Source of the DNA: an uncultured beta proteobacterium
GTDB lineage: Bacteria; Pseudomonadota; Gammaproteobacteria; Burkholderiales; SG8-39
Direction of reading: 5' to 3'
Length of the DNA: 19,412 nucleotides
NCBI GenBank assembly: GCA_902826155.1
Contig: CADEDU010000090.1
Coordinates: forward strand, 6,463 to 25,874
Of this stretch, positions 1 to 7,406 are shown in pieces (position 1 is the stretch's first letter; every line of letters begins with the position of its first letter). The translations under genes and the position numbers were made by a program. The notes under the pieces are model-generated. The model was not told the DNA's origin, searched no databases, and worked only from the letters and a program-made list of their open reading frames with translations.

Positions 1-13
1 CACACTGGCCCGC

Positions 14-1912
14 GTGAGCACGGTCGGCCACGCGAGCAGGATCGCCCGTGGGCTCGGCACGCTGCTGGGCGCGGCCATTACCATCGCGGCGATCGTTTGG
101 GGCCTCGACCTGCCGCCGCGATTCGGCTGGCTGATCTACACCGAGCAGTTCCTCGCCGCCATGCTGGGCGCGGCGCTGGCCATCGCATATCTGCGTGCGC
201 GCGCCGCCGATCTGCGCGACGCGCCGAATTTCATCTTCGCCCTGTTCGCACTCATCGCGGGCGTGTGGCTGACGCTGCGCTATCCGGTGTTGCAGGCGGA
301 CATGATCACCAATCTGTCCGAGGGCTTGACCCTGGCGATCCTGCTGCTGGTGCTGGTGATCGACTGCTGCCGGCGCACCGCCGGGTTTCCGCTGGTACTG
401 GTGTTCGCGTTCTTCTTCGTCTACGCGATGGTGGGCCATCTGTTGCCGGGACTGTTGGAGACGAAGTCGGTGTCGTTGAAGCGGCTGCTGCCGTATCTGA
501 CGCTCGACACTTCGAGCATGCTCGGGCCGGCGCTGATCATCGCCTGCACCACCGTGGTGGCATTCATGTTCTTCGGACGACTGCTGCAGGTGTGCGGCGG
601 CGGCGAGTTCTTTACCGACGTTTCGTCGGCGCTGCTCGGGCGCTATCGCGGTGGCACCGGCAAGGTCGAGGTGGTGGCTTCGGCGCTGTTCGGCACGATC
701 TCGGGAAGCGCGGTGGCGAACGTCATGTCCACCGGCATCATCACCATTCCCAACATGAAGCGTGCGGGTTACCTGCCGCACACCGCGGGCGCGGTCGAAG
801 CCGTGTCGTCGACGGGCGGGCAGATCATGCCGCCGGTGATGGGCGCCGCCGCGTTCCTGATGGCCGAAAACCTGCAGATGCGCTACGCCGAGATCGCGCT
901 CGCCGCGCTGGTGCCGGCTGCGCTGTTCTATCTGGCTGTGTTCGTGCAGGTCGATTTCGAGGCGGCCAAGCGCAAGATCGGCGGGATTGATCCGGCGCTG
1001 CTGCCCAAGCCGCGTGATGTACTTCGCGCAGGCTGGTATTTCATCATCCCGTTCGCGATGCTGATCTGGTTGATGTTCTCGCGCAACTGGGAAGCCGAAC
1101 CTGCGGTCCTGGCGGGTGCCGCGGCGATGGTGCCGTTCGCATGGCTATGGGGATACGGCGGCAAGAAGCTGCGGCTGCGCGGCATCTGGGAGGCGATCGT
1201 CGAGACCGGGCGTGATGCCGTCGACCTCATCGTGATCTGCGCGGTGGCCGGCATGGTGATCGGCCTGCTCAACATCACCGGCCTTGCGTTGGGGCTGTCG
1301 ATCTCGCTGGTGCGCGTGGGCGAAGAGAGCCTGCCGCTGCTCCTGGTGTTCGTCGCAATCATTTGCATCGTGCTGGGCATGGGGCTGCCGACCACCGGCG
1401 TCTACCTGCTGGTGGCGGTGTTGGCTGCGCCGTCACTGGTGAAGCTTGGCGTTCCGCCGCTCGCCGCGCACATGTTCGTGTTCTTCTTCGGCTGTCTGTC
1501 GATGATCACGCCGCCGGTGGCGATGGCTGCGTACGCTGCGGCGCATATCGCGCAGGCCAGCCCGATGAAGGTCGGATGGGCCGCCTGCAAGCTGGGGTGG
1601 CCGGCGTTCGCATTGCCGTTCCTGTTCGCGTGGTCGCCGACGCTGCTGCTGCAGGGTGAAGTCACGGCGGTGGTGATGGCCGTGGTGAGCGCCGCGGTGG
1701 GAACGTGGCTCGGTTCGGCGGCGATCGCCGGGCAGTTCTTCACCACGCTCTCGCCGTTGCGCCGGTGTCTGTTCGGCGCGGCAGCGGTCGCGTTGCTTCT
1801 GCCCGGACATGGTTTTCAGGGCGCCGGCTGGGTCGAGCTGGCTGGCGCTATCCTTGCGGCGCTGCTGATTGCATGGGATTTCTCGCGCCGGTCCGCGGCG
1901 CGGCATGCCTGA
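14..1912 (+). CDS. Fused TRAP transporter permease (DctQ-DctM type)
   Basis: This is a polytopic inner-membrane protein, seen from about 15-20 hydrophobic segments. It carries the large TRAP permease (DctM) signature: a GTISGSAVANV motif from about residue 227, STGGQIMPP near 266, and GLPTTG near 457 followed by a MITPPVA loop. The N-terminal 150 or so residues resemble the small DctQ-like part, so both membrane subunits are fused, as in TAXI-type TRAP systems. Such permeases use a Na+ or H+ gradient to import carboxylates delivered by a periplasmic binding protein. The reading frame is open to the window edge, so GTG at 14 is the first visible start and the true one could lie upstream. No TRAP binding protein (DctP/TAXI) is present and it may lie just outside. 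It is followed 84 nt later by a lyase gene, suggesting a shared catabolic operon. Substrate unknown. Confidence 0.9.
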   Translation: MSTVGHASRIARGLGTLLGAAITIAAIVWGLDLPPRFGWLIYTEQFLAAMLGAALAIAYLRARAADLRDAPNFIFALFALIAGVWLTLRYPVLQADMITNLSEGLTLAILLLVLVIDCCRRTAGFPLVLVFAFFFVYAMVGHLLPGLLETKSVSLKRLLPYLTLDTSSMLGPALIIACTTVVAFMFFGRLLQVCGGGEFFTDVSSALLGRYRGGTGKVEVVASALFGTISGSAVANVMSTGIITIPNMKRAGYLPHTAGAVEAVSSTGGQIMPPVMGAAAFLMAENLQMRYAEIALAALVPAALFYLAVFVQVDFEAAKRKIGGIDPALLPKPRDVLRAGWYFIIPFAMLIWLMFSRNWEAEPAVLAGAAAMVPFAWLWGYGGKKLRLRGIWEAIVETGRDAVDLIVICAVAGMVIGLLNITGLALGLSISLVRVGEESLPLLLVFVAIICIVLGMGLPTTGVYLLVAVLAAPSLVKLGVPPLAAHMFVFFFGCLSMITPPVAMAAYAAAHIAQASPMKVGWAACKLGWPAFALPFLFAWSPTLLLQGEVTAVVMAVVSAAVGTWLGSAAIAGQFFTTLSPLRRCLFGAAAVALLLPGHGFQGAGWVELAGAILAALLIAWDFSRRSAARHA

Positions 1913-1985
1913 GTGGAGCCGCAGCCCACATCCGCGCCGTTGCGCGGGTACGCCGACGCATCATCCGAATTGAATCGCCATCGAC

Positions 1986-1991
1986 AAGGAG
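1986..1991 (+). promoter_or_regulatory. Shine-Dalgarno that fixes the lyase start
   Basis: AAGGAG lies 5 nt before the ATG at 1997. The frame stays open back to 1913, but this is the only good ribosome site, so 1997 is taken as the start. Confidence 0.7.
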
Positions 1992-1996
1992 ACCTA

Positions 1997-2899
1997 ATGA
2001 GTGCTGCTGCCAACCGAAAACGTCTTGCCGAGCGCATGCGCAAACCCGAACTGATCGTCGCACCCGGTGTGTTCGATGGCATCTCCACGCGTCTTGCCGA
2101 TCGTGGCGGCTTCGAATGCCTGTACATGACCGGCTATGGCGTCGTCGCCTCCTATCTTGGCCAGCCCGACGCGGGCATCGCGACGTTCACCGACATGGTG
2201 AGCCGGGTGTCGATGATCTCGAGCCTTGCGCAGACGCCATTCATCGCCGACGGCGATACCGGCTATGGCGGCCTGCTCAACGTGCAGCAGACGGTGCGCG
2301 GCTACGAAGCGGCGGGCGCCTGCGGGATTCAGCTCGAAGACCAGGAGTTCCCAAAGAAATGCGGCCACATGATGGGCCGGCGCGTGATCCCCACGCAGGA
2401 CATGGTCGCCAAAGTGCGCGTCGCGGTGGAGAGCCGCTCCGATCCCAACTTCCTCATCATCGCGCGCACCGACAGCCGGACCTCGTTGGGGCTGGATGAG
2501 GCGCTGCGACGTGGCGAGGCCTATCGCAATGCCGGTGCCGACGTGGTGTTCATCGAATCACCGGAGACGGTCGAGGAGATGCGCAAGATCTGCGACACGT
2601 TCAAAGGGGTGCCGACGCTGGCCAACATGGTCGAAGGCGGACGCACGCCGGTGCTCGACGCGGCGACGTTGCAGTCACTCGGCTATCGGATCGCGATCTT
2701 TCCGGCGGTAGGATTCCTGTCGATGGCCAAGGCGCTGGAGACGGCGTATGCCGACCTCAAGAAGACCGGCTCGAGCACCAAGCTGTCGGTGCCCGTCTAC
2801 GACTTCAAGCAGATGAGCGCGCTGCTGGGCTTCGACTGGGTGGCCGAGTTCGACAAGAAGTATCGCGGCATCGAGGAGACGGCCAAGGGGCTGGTGTGA
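1997..2899 (+). CDS. Isocitrate lyase/PEP mutase superfamily lyase (methylisocitrate/dimethylmalate lyase-like)
   Basis: This 300-residue (beta/alpha)8-barrel enzyme has the normal length for the short ICL/PEPM family. Visible family features are GDTGYGG (86-92) with the metal-binding aspartates D85 and D87, LED (113-115), the catalytic loop KKCGH (120-124), and ARTDSR (156-161). The cysteine in KKCGH is the general acid/base of isocitrate, 2-methylisocitrate and 2,3-dimethylmalate lyases. It is replaced in true PEP mutases, so C-C bond cleavage of a 2-hydroxy-dicarboxylate giving pyruvate or similar is more likely than P-C chemistry. It sits between a TRAP permease and a maleate isomerase-like gene, consistent with breakdown of an imported dicarboxylate. 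The start at 1997 is supported by AAGGAG. The exact substrate cannot be told; no prpC or prpD is nearby to argue for the methylcitrate cycle. Confidence 0.88.
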   Translation: MSAAANRKRLAERMRKPELIVAPGVFDGISTRLADRGGFECLYMTGYGVVASYLGQPDAGIATFTDMVSRVSMISSLAQTPFIADGDTGYGGLLNVQQTVRGYEAAGACGIQLEDQEFPKKCGHMMGRRVIPTQDMVAKVRVAVESRSDPNFLIIARTDSRTSLGLDEALRRGEAYRNAGADVVFIESPETVEEMRKICDTFKGVPTLANMVEGGRTPVLDAATLQSLGYRIAIFPAVGFLSMAKALETAYADLKKTGSSTKLSVPVYDFKQMSALLGFDWVAEFDKKYRGIEETAKGLV

Positions 2900-2968
2900 A
2901 GATGTTGTGAAGGGTGAAGCGTGCAGGGCGCGCCGGATCGAGGGTCGCCCTCTTGGTGAGGTGAACAA

Positions 2969-3718
2969 GTGGTGAAGACCGACTACTACCGGCCGTACGG
3001 CACGCGCGCCAAGCTTGGGATCATCGTGCCGCCGACCAATACGGTGAACGAGGCGGAGTGGGCGCGCATGTTGCCCGAGGGGGTAACCATGCACGCGATG
3101 CGCATGCCGTTGCATGCCGACACCACCTCGCCGGAAGGCAAGCGCAAGCTCCATGACGACATTCGTCATGCGACCGGCGAGTTGGCCAAGGCTCATGTCG
3201 ATGTCGTCGTCTATGCGTGCACGGCCGGATCGATGGTGCAGCCGCTCGACGCGCTCACCGGCTTCATGACCGGAGTGGCCAAGGTGCCGGCCGTTGCGAC
3301 CGCCCCGGCGCTCGTTCACGCCGCGCGGGCGTTCGGTCTCGAGCGCGTGGCCGTGGCGACGCCCTACCACGATGCGCTGAACGATCACGAGATGCACTTC
3401 CTCGCCGAGAACGGCATCGAAACCGTGTCGATGCGAGGATTGGGCATCGGCGCGGGCGGCGCACACGAGTACATCCGGATTGCGCGCACGCCCAAAGAGG
3501 CGGTCTATGCGCACTGCCTCGCCGCCGACGTGCCCACGGCGCAGGGCATGATCATCAGCTGCACCGATTTCGCCACGCTCGAAGCGCTGCCGCGGCTGGA
3601 GCGCGAGCTTGGCAAGCCGGTGATCTCCTCGAATCTCGCCACGTTCTGGCTGGCGCTGCGCTCCGCTGGCGTCGCCGACAAGATCGACGGTTTCGGCCGA
3701 CTGTTGCAGGAGCATTGA
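2969..3718 (+). CDS. Maleate isomerase / arylmalonate decarboxylase family protein (Asp/Glu racemase superfamily)
   Basis: The protein has 249 residues, the usual size of this family. Visible motifs are LGIIVPPTNTVNE (16-28), VVVYACTAGS (79-88) with Cys84, and GMIISCTDF (193-201) with Cys198. The two cysteines, one per pseudo-symmetric half, correspond to the catalytic pair of maleate cis-trans isomerase and Asp/Glu racemase. Arylmalonate decarboxylase keeps only one, so a two-cysteine isomerase- or racemase-type reaction is favoured. The sequence starts GTG GTG at 2969/2972, preceded by GAGGTGA at 2958-2964; either GTG could be used. It follows the lyase by 69 nt and precedes a Bug binding protein by 5 nt, so it likely acts on the same imported dicarboxylate. 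The substrate is not determined. Confidence 0.85.
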   Translation: MVKTDYYRPYGTRAKLGIIVPPTNTVNEAEWARMLPEGVTMHAMRMPLHADTTSPEGKRKLHDDIRHATGELAKAHVDVVVYACTAGSMVQPLDALTGFMTGVAKVPAVATAPALVHAARAFGLERVAVATPYHDALNDHEMHFLAENGIETVSMRGLGIGAGGAHEYIRIARTPKEAVYAHCLAADVPTAQGMIISCTDFATLEALPRLERELGKPVISSNLATFWLALRSAGVADKIDGFGRLLQEH

Positions 3719-3723
3719 GCGCC

Positions 3724-4785
3724 ATGTTGAAAACGATTGCGCTGACCGTTGCCATGGATCGACGCGAGTTCGTCCATGGCCGTGGCTTTGCGCCACGATC
3801 GTGCGACACGACTGCCAAGCGCTTGGCCGCCGTGGCTTGCGCGATGGTCGCAGTCGCGCTGATCGCCCCGCAGGCGTCGGCCCAGGCCTATCCGGCCAAG
3901 GCGATCCGGATCGTCGTGCCGTTTCCACCGGCGGGCGCAACCGACGTCGTCACACGCGTGCTCGCCGATCGGCTGGGGCAGCGACTGGGGCAGTCTGTCG
4001 TGGTCGACAACAAACCCGGTGCCGGGGGCGCGATCGGCTCGGACTTCGTGGCCAAGAGCACCGCCGACGGCTACACACTATTGCTGTCGACCTCCAGCAC
4101 CCACTCGATCGGTCCGGTGCTCAATCCCAAGACACCGTACAACGTCGAGCGTGATTTCGCGCCGATCGTGCACGTCGCCAACTCCACCAACGTGCTCCTG
4201 GTCGGAGCCAACGTGCCGGTCAATTCGGTCAAGGAGTTGGTCGCGCTCGCCAAGGCGCAACGTGGCCGCGTCAACTACGGCTCGAGCGGCGTGGGCACGG
4301 TCGTGCACTTGATGGGCGAGATGTTCGCCCGCATGGCGGATATCGAAGTCGTTCACGTTCCGTACAAGGGTACGGCGCTCGCGATGCCTGATCTGATGAC
4401 CGGGCAGCTCACCTATCTGTTCGATGCGTACGCGGCTGCGGCACCGCACGTGAAGTCGGGCAAGGCCAAAGTCCTGGCCACCACCGGCGGCGCCCGCTCG
4501 CCGCATTTGCCCGACGTCCCGACCGTCGCCGAGGCGGGTTTGTCGGACTACACCGCGATCGTCTACTTCGGCATCTTCGCGCCGGCAGGCACTGCGCCGG
4601 CGGTCACACGGCTGCTCTCAGCCGAGACTGCCATCGTGCTCAAGCAGCCCGAAGTGATCGAGCGTTTCACCAACCTGGGTCTGGAGCCGGTGGGCGGTGG
4701 GCCCGATCAGCTCGGTACGATCGTGCGCAGCGAAACGGCGAAGTGGACCAAGGTGATTCGCGACGCCGGCATCCGGCTGGAGTAG
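3724..4785 (+). CDS. Tripartite tricarboxylate transporter (Bug/TctC) periplasmic binding protein
   Basis: The mature part begins with the Bug signature YPAKAIRIVVPFPPAGATD (about 56-74), followed by NKPGAGGAIGSDFVAKS (96-112) and DVPTVAEAG further on, all typical of TctC-like carboxylate binding proteins. A hydrophobic stretch (about 33-53) ending in ASAQA marks a Sec or Tat signal with cleavage near residue 53-55. The N-terminus is long (353 aa total), and MDRREF at 3754 is a possible alternative start. ATG 3724 is chosen because AGGAG at 3708-3712 lies inside the end of the previous gene, 11 nt upstream. No tctA or tctB membrane gene is nearby, so this is an orphan binding protein, common in Burkholderiales. 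It could serve a distant TctAB pair. It would not be expected to work with the TRAP permease. Confidence 0.9.
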   Translation: MLKTIALTVAMDRREFVHGRGFAPRSCDTTAKRLAAVACAMVAVALIAPQASAQAYPAKAIRIVVPFPPAGATDVVTRVLADRLGQRLGQSVVVDNKPGAGGAIGSDFVAKSTADGYTLLLSTSSTHSIGPVLNPKTPYNVERDFAPIVHVANSTNVLLVGANVPVNSVKELVALAKAQRGRVNYGSSGVGTVVHLMGEMFARMADIEVVHVPYKGTALAMPDLMTGQLTYLFDAYAAAAPHVKSGKAKVLATTGGARSPHLPDVPTVAEAGLSDYTAIVYFGIFAPAGTAPAVTRLLSAETAIVLKQPEVIERFTNLGLEPVGGGPDQLGTIVRSETAKWTKVIRDAGIRLE

Positions 4786-4815
4786 GGCGGCGCCGTTGAT
4801 CTTGCGCGCGGCCGT

Positions 4816-5301
4816 CTAGCGCCGGCGTTTGCGTTTCGGTGCGAGCATCGTGCCGCGACAGCGCCTTGCCCCGCACGCGCAGAAGAATCGCCGCCGGTTC
4901 GTCGCGTTGTATCCACCGTCGACGACGATGTTGTAGTCGTAGGTCAGCTCTTGCTCGGCTTCGATGTCGCGCCGCGCCTCGATGAACACGCGGCCATCTT
5001 CATCCTCGGACGATTCGCAGTTCGGACTGCAGCTGTGATTGATCCAGCGCGCCGAGTTGCCCTGCCGATTCGCGTCGATGACTTTCGCGCCGTCGACGAG
5101 AAACAGAAACGTGTGATACGGCTTTGTCTCGTCCAGATCGGGGTATCGATCGTCGGCTTCCTTCTCGCTGATGACTTTGCCCTTGTACTCGATGATGCGT
5201 TCACCTTTGCGAATGCTGCGCAATGCGAAGACACCTTTGCCGTGAATCGAAGACTTGCGTACCGCTATGCGTGGTCCGCGCAATTTACGCGTGATTGACA
5301 T
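4816..5301 (-). CDS. SET-domain protein-lysine methyltransferase with post-SET zinc motif
   Basis: This is a compact 161-residue SET protein. It shows HGKGVFA (20-26), RWINHSCSPNC (85-95, the NHSCxPN pseudoknot motif that binds S-adenosylmethionine), ELTYDY (119-124, with the catalytic-site tyrosine), and a post-SET CACGARRCRGTM (141-152). Together with Cys95 the three post-SET cysteines would bind one zinc. All catalytic motifs look intact. It ends in a basic tail, PKRKRRR. SET enzymes transfer methyl groups from SAM to protein lysines; bacterial targets are mostly unknown. The start is the ATG at 5301, where SET homology begins. The frame runs further upstream to 5598, but that stretch is the antisense of the GNAT gene. 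It converges with the Bug gene (30 nt apart) and diverges from the acetyltransferase with 58 nt between the two start codons. Confidence 0.9.
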   Translation of the reverse strand: MSITRKLRGPRIAVRKSSIHGKGVFALRSIRKGERIIEYKGKVISEKEADDRYPDLDETKPYHTFLFLVDGAKVIDANRQGNSARWINHSCSPNCESSEDEDGRVFIEARRDIEAEQELTYDYNIVVDGGYNATNRRRFFCACGARRCRGTMLAPKRKRRR

Positions 5302-5359
5302 TGAATTCTCTAGAATCGATTTGAGAGTTGAGCGAACAAGCGTGAAGGAGCGGGGCGCG
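5302..5359. promoter_or_regulatory. Divergent SET/GNAT intergenic region with small inverted repeat
   Basis: This 58-bp gap must hold both promoters, or they lie inside the opposing genes. An AT-rich patch contains the inverted repeat ATTCT-CT-AGAAT (5305-5316), placed 3 nt upstream of the SET start codon, a possible operator. TTGACA occurs at 5295-5300 on the + strand, but its best -10 partner (GATTTG at 5318) is poor. Promoter assignment is weak. Confidence 0.3.
5345..5350 (+). promoter_or_regulatory. Shine-Dalgarno that fixes the GNAT start
   Basis: AAGGAG lies 9 nt before the ATG at 5360. It selects this start over upstream in-frame codons from 5255 that would overlap the SET gene. Confidence 0.65.
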
Positions 5360-5830
5360 ATGGTAGCGAAAAACCTAACCATTCGGGTTGCGACACCTGA
5401 TGATGCATACGCGATCGCGACCATGTCGCGCGATCTCATCGAATCGGGTCTGCCCTGGACCTGGACGCCCGAGCGCGTGATGCGCAACATCCGCAACCGC
5501 AACATCACCACGATCGTCGCGTGCGACGGCGAAGAGATCGTCGGCTTCGCGATCATGTACTTCGGCGACGAGGATGCGCACCTCAACCTCATCGCCATCG
5601 AGCCCGCGTATCAGCGATCCGGCCTCGGCGTGCGTTTGATCGAATGGCTCAAGCAGTCGTGCTACATCGCCGGCATCGCGCGCATCGATGCCGAACTGCG
5701 CATCACTAATCGCGCCGCGCGTTCGTTCTATCGCAAGTGCGGCTTCCGCGAACGGGCGCTGATGCCGGGGTACTACTCCGGCGTGGAGACCGCGGTGACG
5801 ATGTCGCTCACGCTGCGTCCCGGACTCTGA
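5360..5830 (+). CDS. GNAT-family N-acetyltransferase (RimI-like)
   Basis: This 156-residue single GNAT domain has beta4 and motif A as HLNLIAIEPAYQRSGLG (74-90), with the acetyl-CoA pyrophosphate loop Q85-R-S-G-L-G90, followed by an amphipathic helix. Motif B is NRAARSFYRKCGF (117-129). The tail GYYSGVETAVTMSLTL resembles the Y-Y...A..M ending of RimI-type protein N-terminal acetyltransferases. The acceptor could be a protein alpha-amine or a small amine; the sequence does not decide. It is divergently transcribed from the SET methyltransferase, so the two protein-modifying enzymes share a control region. A strong hairpin terminator lies 33 nt downstream. Confidence 0.88.
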   Translation: MVAKNLTIRVATPDDAYAIATMSRDLIESGLPWTWTPERVMRNIRNRNITTIVACDGEEIVGFAIMYFGDEDAHLNLIAIEPAYQRSGLGVRLIEWLKQSCYIAGIARIDAELRITNRAARSFYRKCGFRERALMPGYYSGVETAVTMSLTLRPGL

Positions 5831-5862
5831 AGCGCGCTTCGCGCAGCACCGCCTCGCGCATA

Positions 5863-5890
5863 AAAAACGCCGCCCGAAGGCGGCGTTTTT
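5863..5890. terminator. Bidirectional rho-independent terminator
   Basis: A perfect GC stem CGCCGCC/GGCGGCG around a CGAA tetraloop (5875-5878) is flanked by five A on the left and five T on the right. It can therefore form a U-tailed hairpin in both directions. It sits between the converging GNAT (+) and anti-sigma (-) genes and should terminate both. Confidence 0.92.
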
Positions 5891-5944
5891 ATTTTCTGAT
5901 TCGGTTTCCTGGCGCTGCAGCCGGTTTAGTTTTCTCGATCGGAC

Positions 5945-6754
5945 TCACCAGAACTTCATGCAGTTGCCGACGTACATGACCGGACCGGTCGGTGCGCCGG
6001 TGCTGGAGCCGCCTTCGGGTTCGAGACTGATCGCGAGCTTCGGAACGTCGGTCAGCGATTGATCGGCCACGGCAGCGAGCTTGATGGTGCCTTTCTCGGT
6101 CAACGGCACCAGCCCGAGCGATTTGGGCGCGTCGCCTTCCTTGGTAGGCAGGCCCCACAGTTCATAGCGTGTTCCGGGTTTGAGCGGGGCGGTCGCCACC
6201 GACTTCACCCACAGCTCGTCGGATTTTCGCGCGGCATACGCGACGAACACCAGATTGCCCGAGGCGTCGCCGAGCGTTGCGATGTAGGAGGGCTGCATCT
6301 GCCTGGTCAGCCGCGCGAGCTCTTCCTGCACGCGAGGGCCGAGCTCGGCCTGCACGCGCTGCTGGATCTCGCGTTCAATCGATCGGGGCTGGACCAGCAC
6401 GCTCATTGCCAGCAGTGCGGCGGCGCAGCCCGTCACGATCAAGCCCCAGCCGCGCCAGAACGCGACGCTCTCCCACAGTGAGGGCCGTGCGGCGGCACGC
6501 GCACGCGCAGGTGCCGGGGCAGCGGTGTTGATGCGCGATTCGATCGCTTGCCACACCCGCCGGGGCGGTTGCACTGGTTCGACCGCGGCGGCGAGCGGCG
6601 TCAATCGTTCTTCCCATTCGATGACCGTGCGACGCAGGGCAGCGTCCTGGCGCATCCACGTCTGGAAGCGCTGCCGGGCGCGACCACGCAGCGTGCCGAG
6701 CACGTACTCGGCCGCCAGGCGTTCCTGCAGTTCGGTCTTGCCGCGGTAGTTCAT
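5945..6754 (-). CDS. RskA-like transmembrane anti-sigma factor
   Basis: The 269-residue protein has an N-terminal cytoplasmic anti-sigma part (ERLAAEYVLGTLRG, 11-24), a proline/alanine linker (78-91), one transmembrane helix (about 103-121, GWGLIVTGCAAALLAMSVLV) and a periplasmic RskA domain with TRYELWGLP (195-203) and LAISLEPEGGSSTGAPTGPV (240-259). The N-terminal part lacks a zinc HxxxCxxC motif, as in the RskA class. It should hold the adjacent ECF sigma factor inactive at the membrane until regulated proteolysis. The start is ATG 6754, matching the family N-terminus, 10 nt after the sigma stop. A TTG at 6760 adds two residues and would leave only 4 nt between the genes; ribosome-site spacing does not clearly decide. 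The gene order sigma then anti-sigma is the usual one. Confidence 0.88.
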   Translation of the reverse strand: MNYRGKTELQERLAAEYVLGTLRGRARQRFQTWMRQDAALRRTVIEWEERLTPLAAAVEPVQPPRRVWQAIESRINTAAPAPARARAAARPSLWESVAFWRGWGLIVTGCAAALLAMSVLVQPRSIEREIQQRVQAELGPRVQEELARLTRQMQPSYIATLGDASGNLVFVAYAARKSDELWVKSVATAPLKPGTRYELWGLPTKEGDAPKSLGLVPLTEKGTIKLAAVADQSLTDVPKLAISLEPEGGSSTGAPTGPVMYVGNCMKFW

Positions 6755-6764
6755 TGCCAAGCGC

Positions 6765-7376
6765 TCATGCCGTTCCCAAACAGCTCTTCAGCCGCTCGAG
6801 GCTGCGGCGCACCCAGGTCTTCACCGTCCCTAACGGATGCTGCAGCCGCTGGGCGAGTTCCGTGTGCGACAGCCCCTCGAAGAACGCGAGGGTGATCACC
6901 TCGCGGTGCTTCGCGTCGAGCTGACCAAGGCAACGCGCCAGCGCCGCCGCGTCGCTTGCCTGCAGTACTTGTTCGAGTGGACCGGGGTTCGCGCTCGCGA
7001 TGCCATCGAAGAAGCTCCCCTCCGAATCGTCGCCAGTATCCACGGCGAGTTCGAGCCTCGGCCGTCGCAACCAGTCCAGGCAGCGGTTGCGTACGATCGA
7101 GGTCATCCATGTCAGAGGTGCGGATAATTCGGAGGTGTAGGTCGAGGCGTTGTTCCAAATGCTCAAGTAGCAGTCCTGGAGGACTTCTTCGGCCCAGTCC
7201 TCACGCCTCAAGATACGTAACGCGACGCCGAATAGTTTCGAAGATGTGGTGCTGTAGAGCTTCGAAAAGGCGGTTGCGTCACGTTTGGCGCAGGCCAGCA
7301 GCAACTTCCGCAGCTCCTCATTGGGGCCGAAGTTCACGCGGGACTCCGGCAGGGAGCGCGGGATGTTGCCTTCCAT
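6765..7376 (-). CDS. ECF-type RNA polymerase sigma factor (SigK/RskA-partnered class)
   Basis: The 203-residue protein has sigma-2 (about 37-104), including DWAEEVLQDCYLSIW (60-74) for core and -10 binding and WMTSIVRNRCLDWLRR (90-105), then a short linker and sigma-4 (about 145-198) with the helix-turn-helix LSHTELAQRLQHPLGTVKTWVRR (169-191). There is no sigma-1 or sigma-3 region, as in ECF factors. It lies directly upstream of its presumed anti-sigma factor. The ATG at 7376 has no clear ribosome site. A GTG at 7337 (VNFGPNEEL) is preceded by GGAG at good spacing and would trim 13 residues, so the start is uncertain. The regulon cannot be told. It is co-directional with, and 30 nt after, the cobalamin adenosyltransferase. 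Confidence 0.9.
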   Translation of the reverse strand: MEGNIPRSLPESRVNFGPNEELRKLLLACAKRDATAFSKLYSTTSSKLFGVALRILRREDWAEEVLQDCYLSIWNNASTYTSELSAPLTWMTSIVRNRCLDWLRRPRLELAVDTGDDSEGSFFDGIASANPGPLEQVLQASDAAALARCLGQLDAKHREVITLAFFEGLSHTELAQRLQHPLGTVKTWVRRSLERLKSCLGTA

Positions 7377-7406
7377 CGGGACGGATCGCGGGGTCGTCGC
7401 CGCCGG

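Noticed and set aside
1997..2899. Phosphoenolpyruvate mutase or phosphonate pathway
   Set aside because: The KKCGH catalytic cysteine loop indicates a C-C lyase, and no phosphonopyruvate decarboxylase or other phosphonate gene is nearby.
2940..2952. Small hairpin GAGGG-TCG-CCCTC before the maleate isomerase-like gene
   Set aside because: There are only five pairs with a three-base loop and no T-run. This is expected by chance in GC-rich DNA.
2675..3940. 421-codon open frame on the - strand
   Set aside because: It lies antisense to the lyase end, the maleate isomerase-like gene and the start of the Bug gene. Its product is Arg/His-rich with no motif, typical of a GC-rich shadow.
5295..5323. 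Sigma-70 promoter with TTGACA at 5295
   Set aside because: The -35 is perfect, but the 17-nt-spaced -10 is GATTTG and the better TAGAAT is only 10 nt away. It overlaps the SET start codons and cannot be supported from sequence alone.
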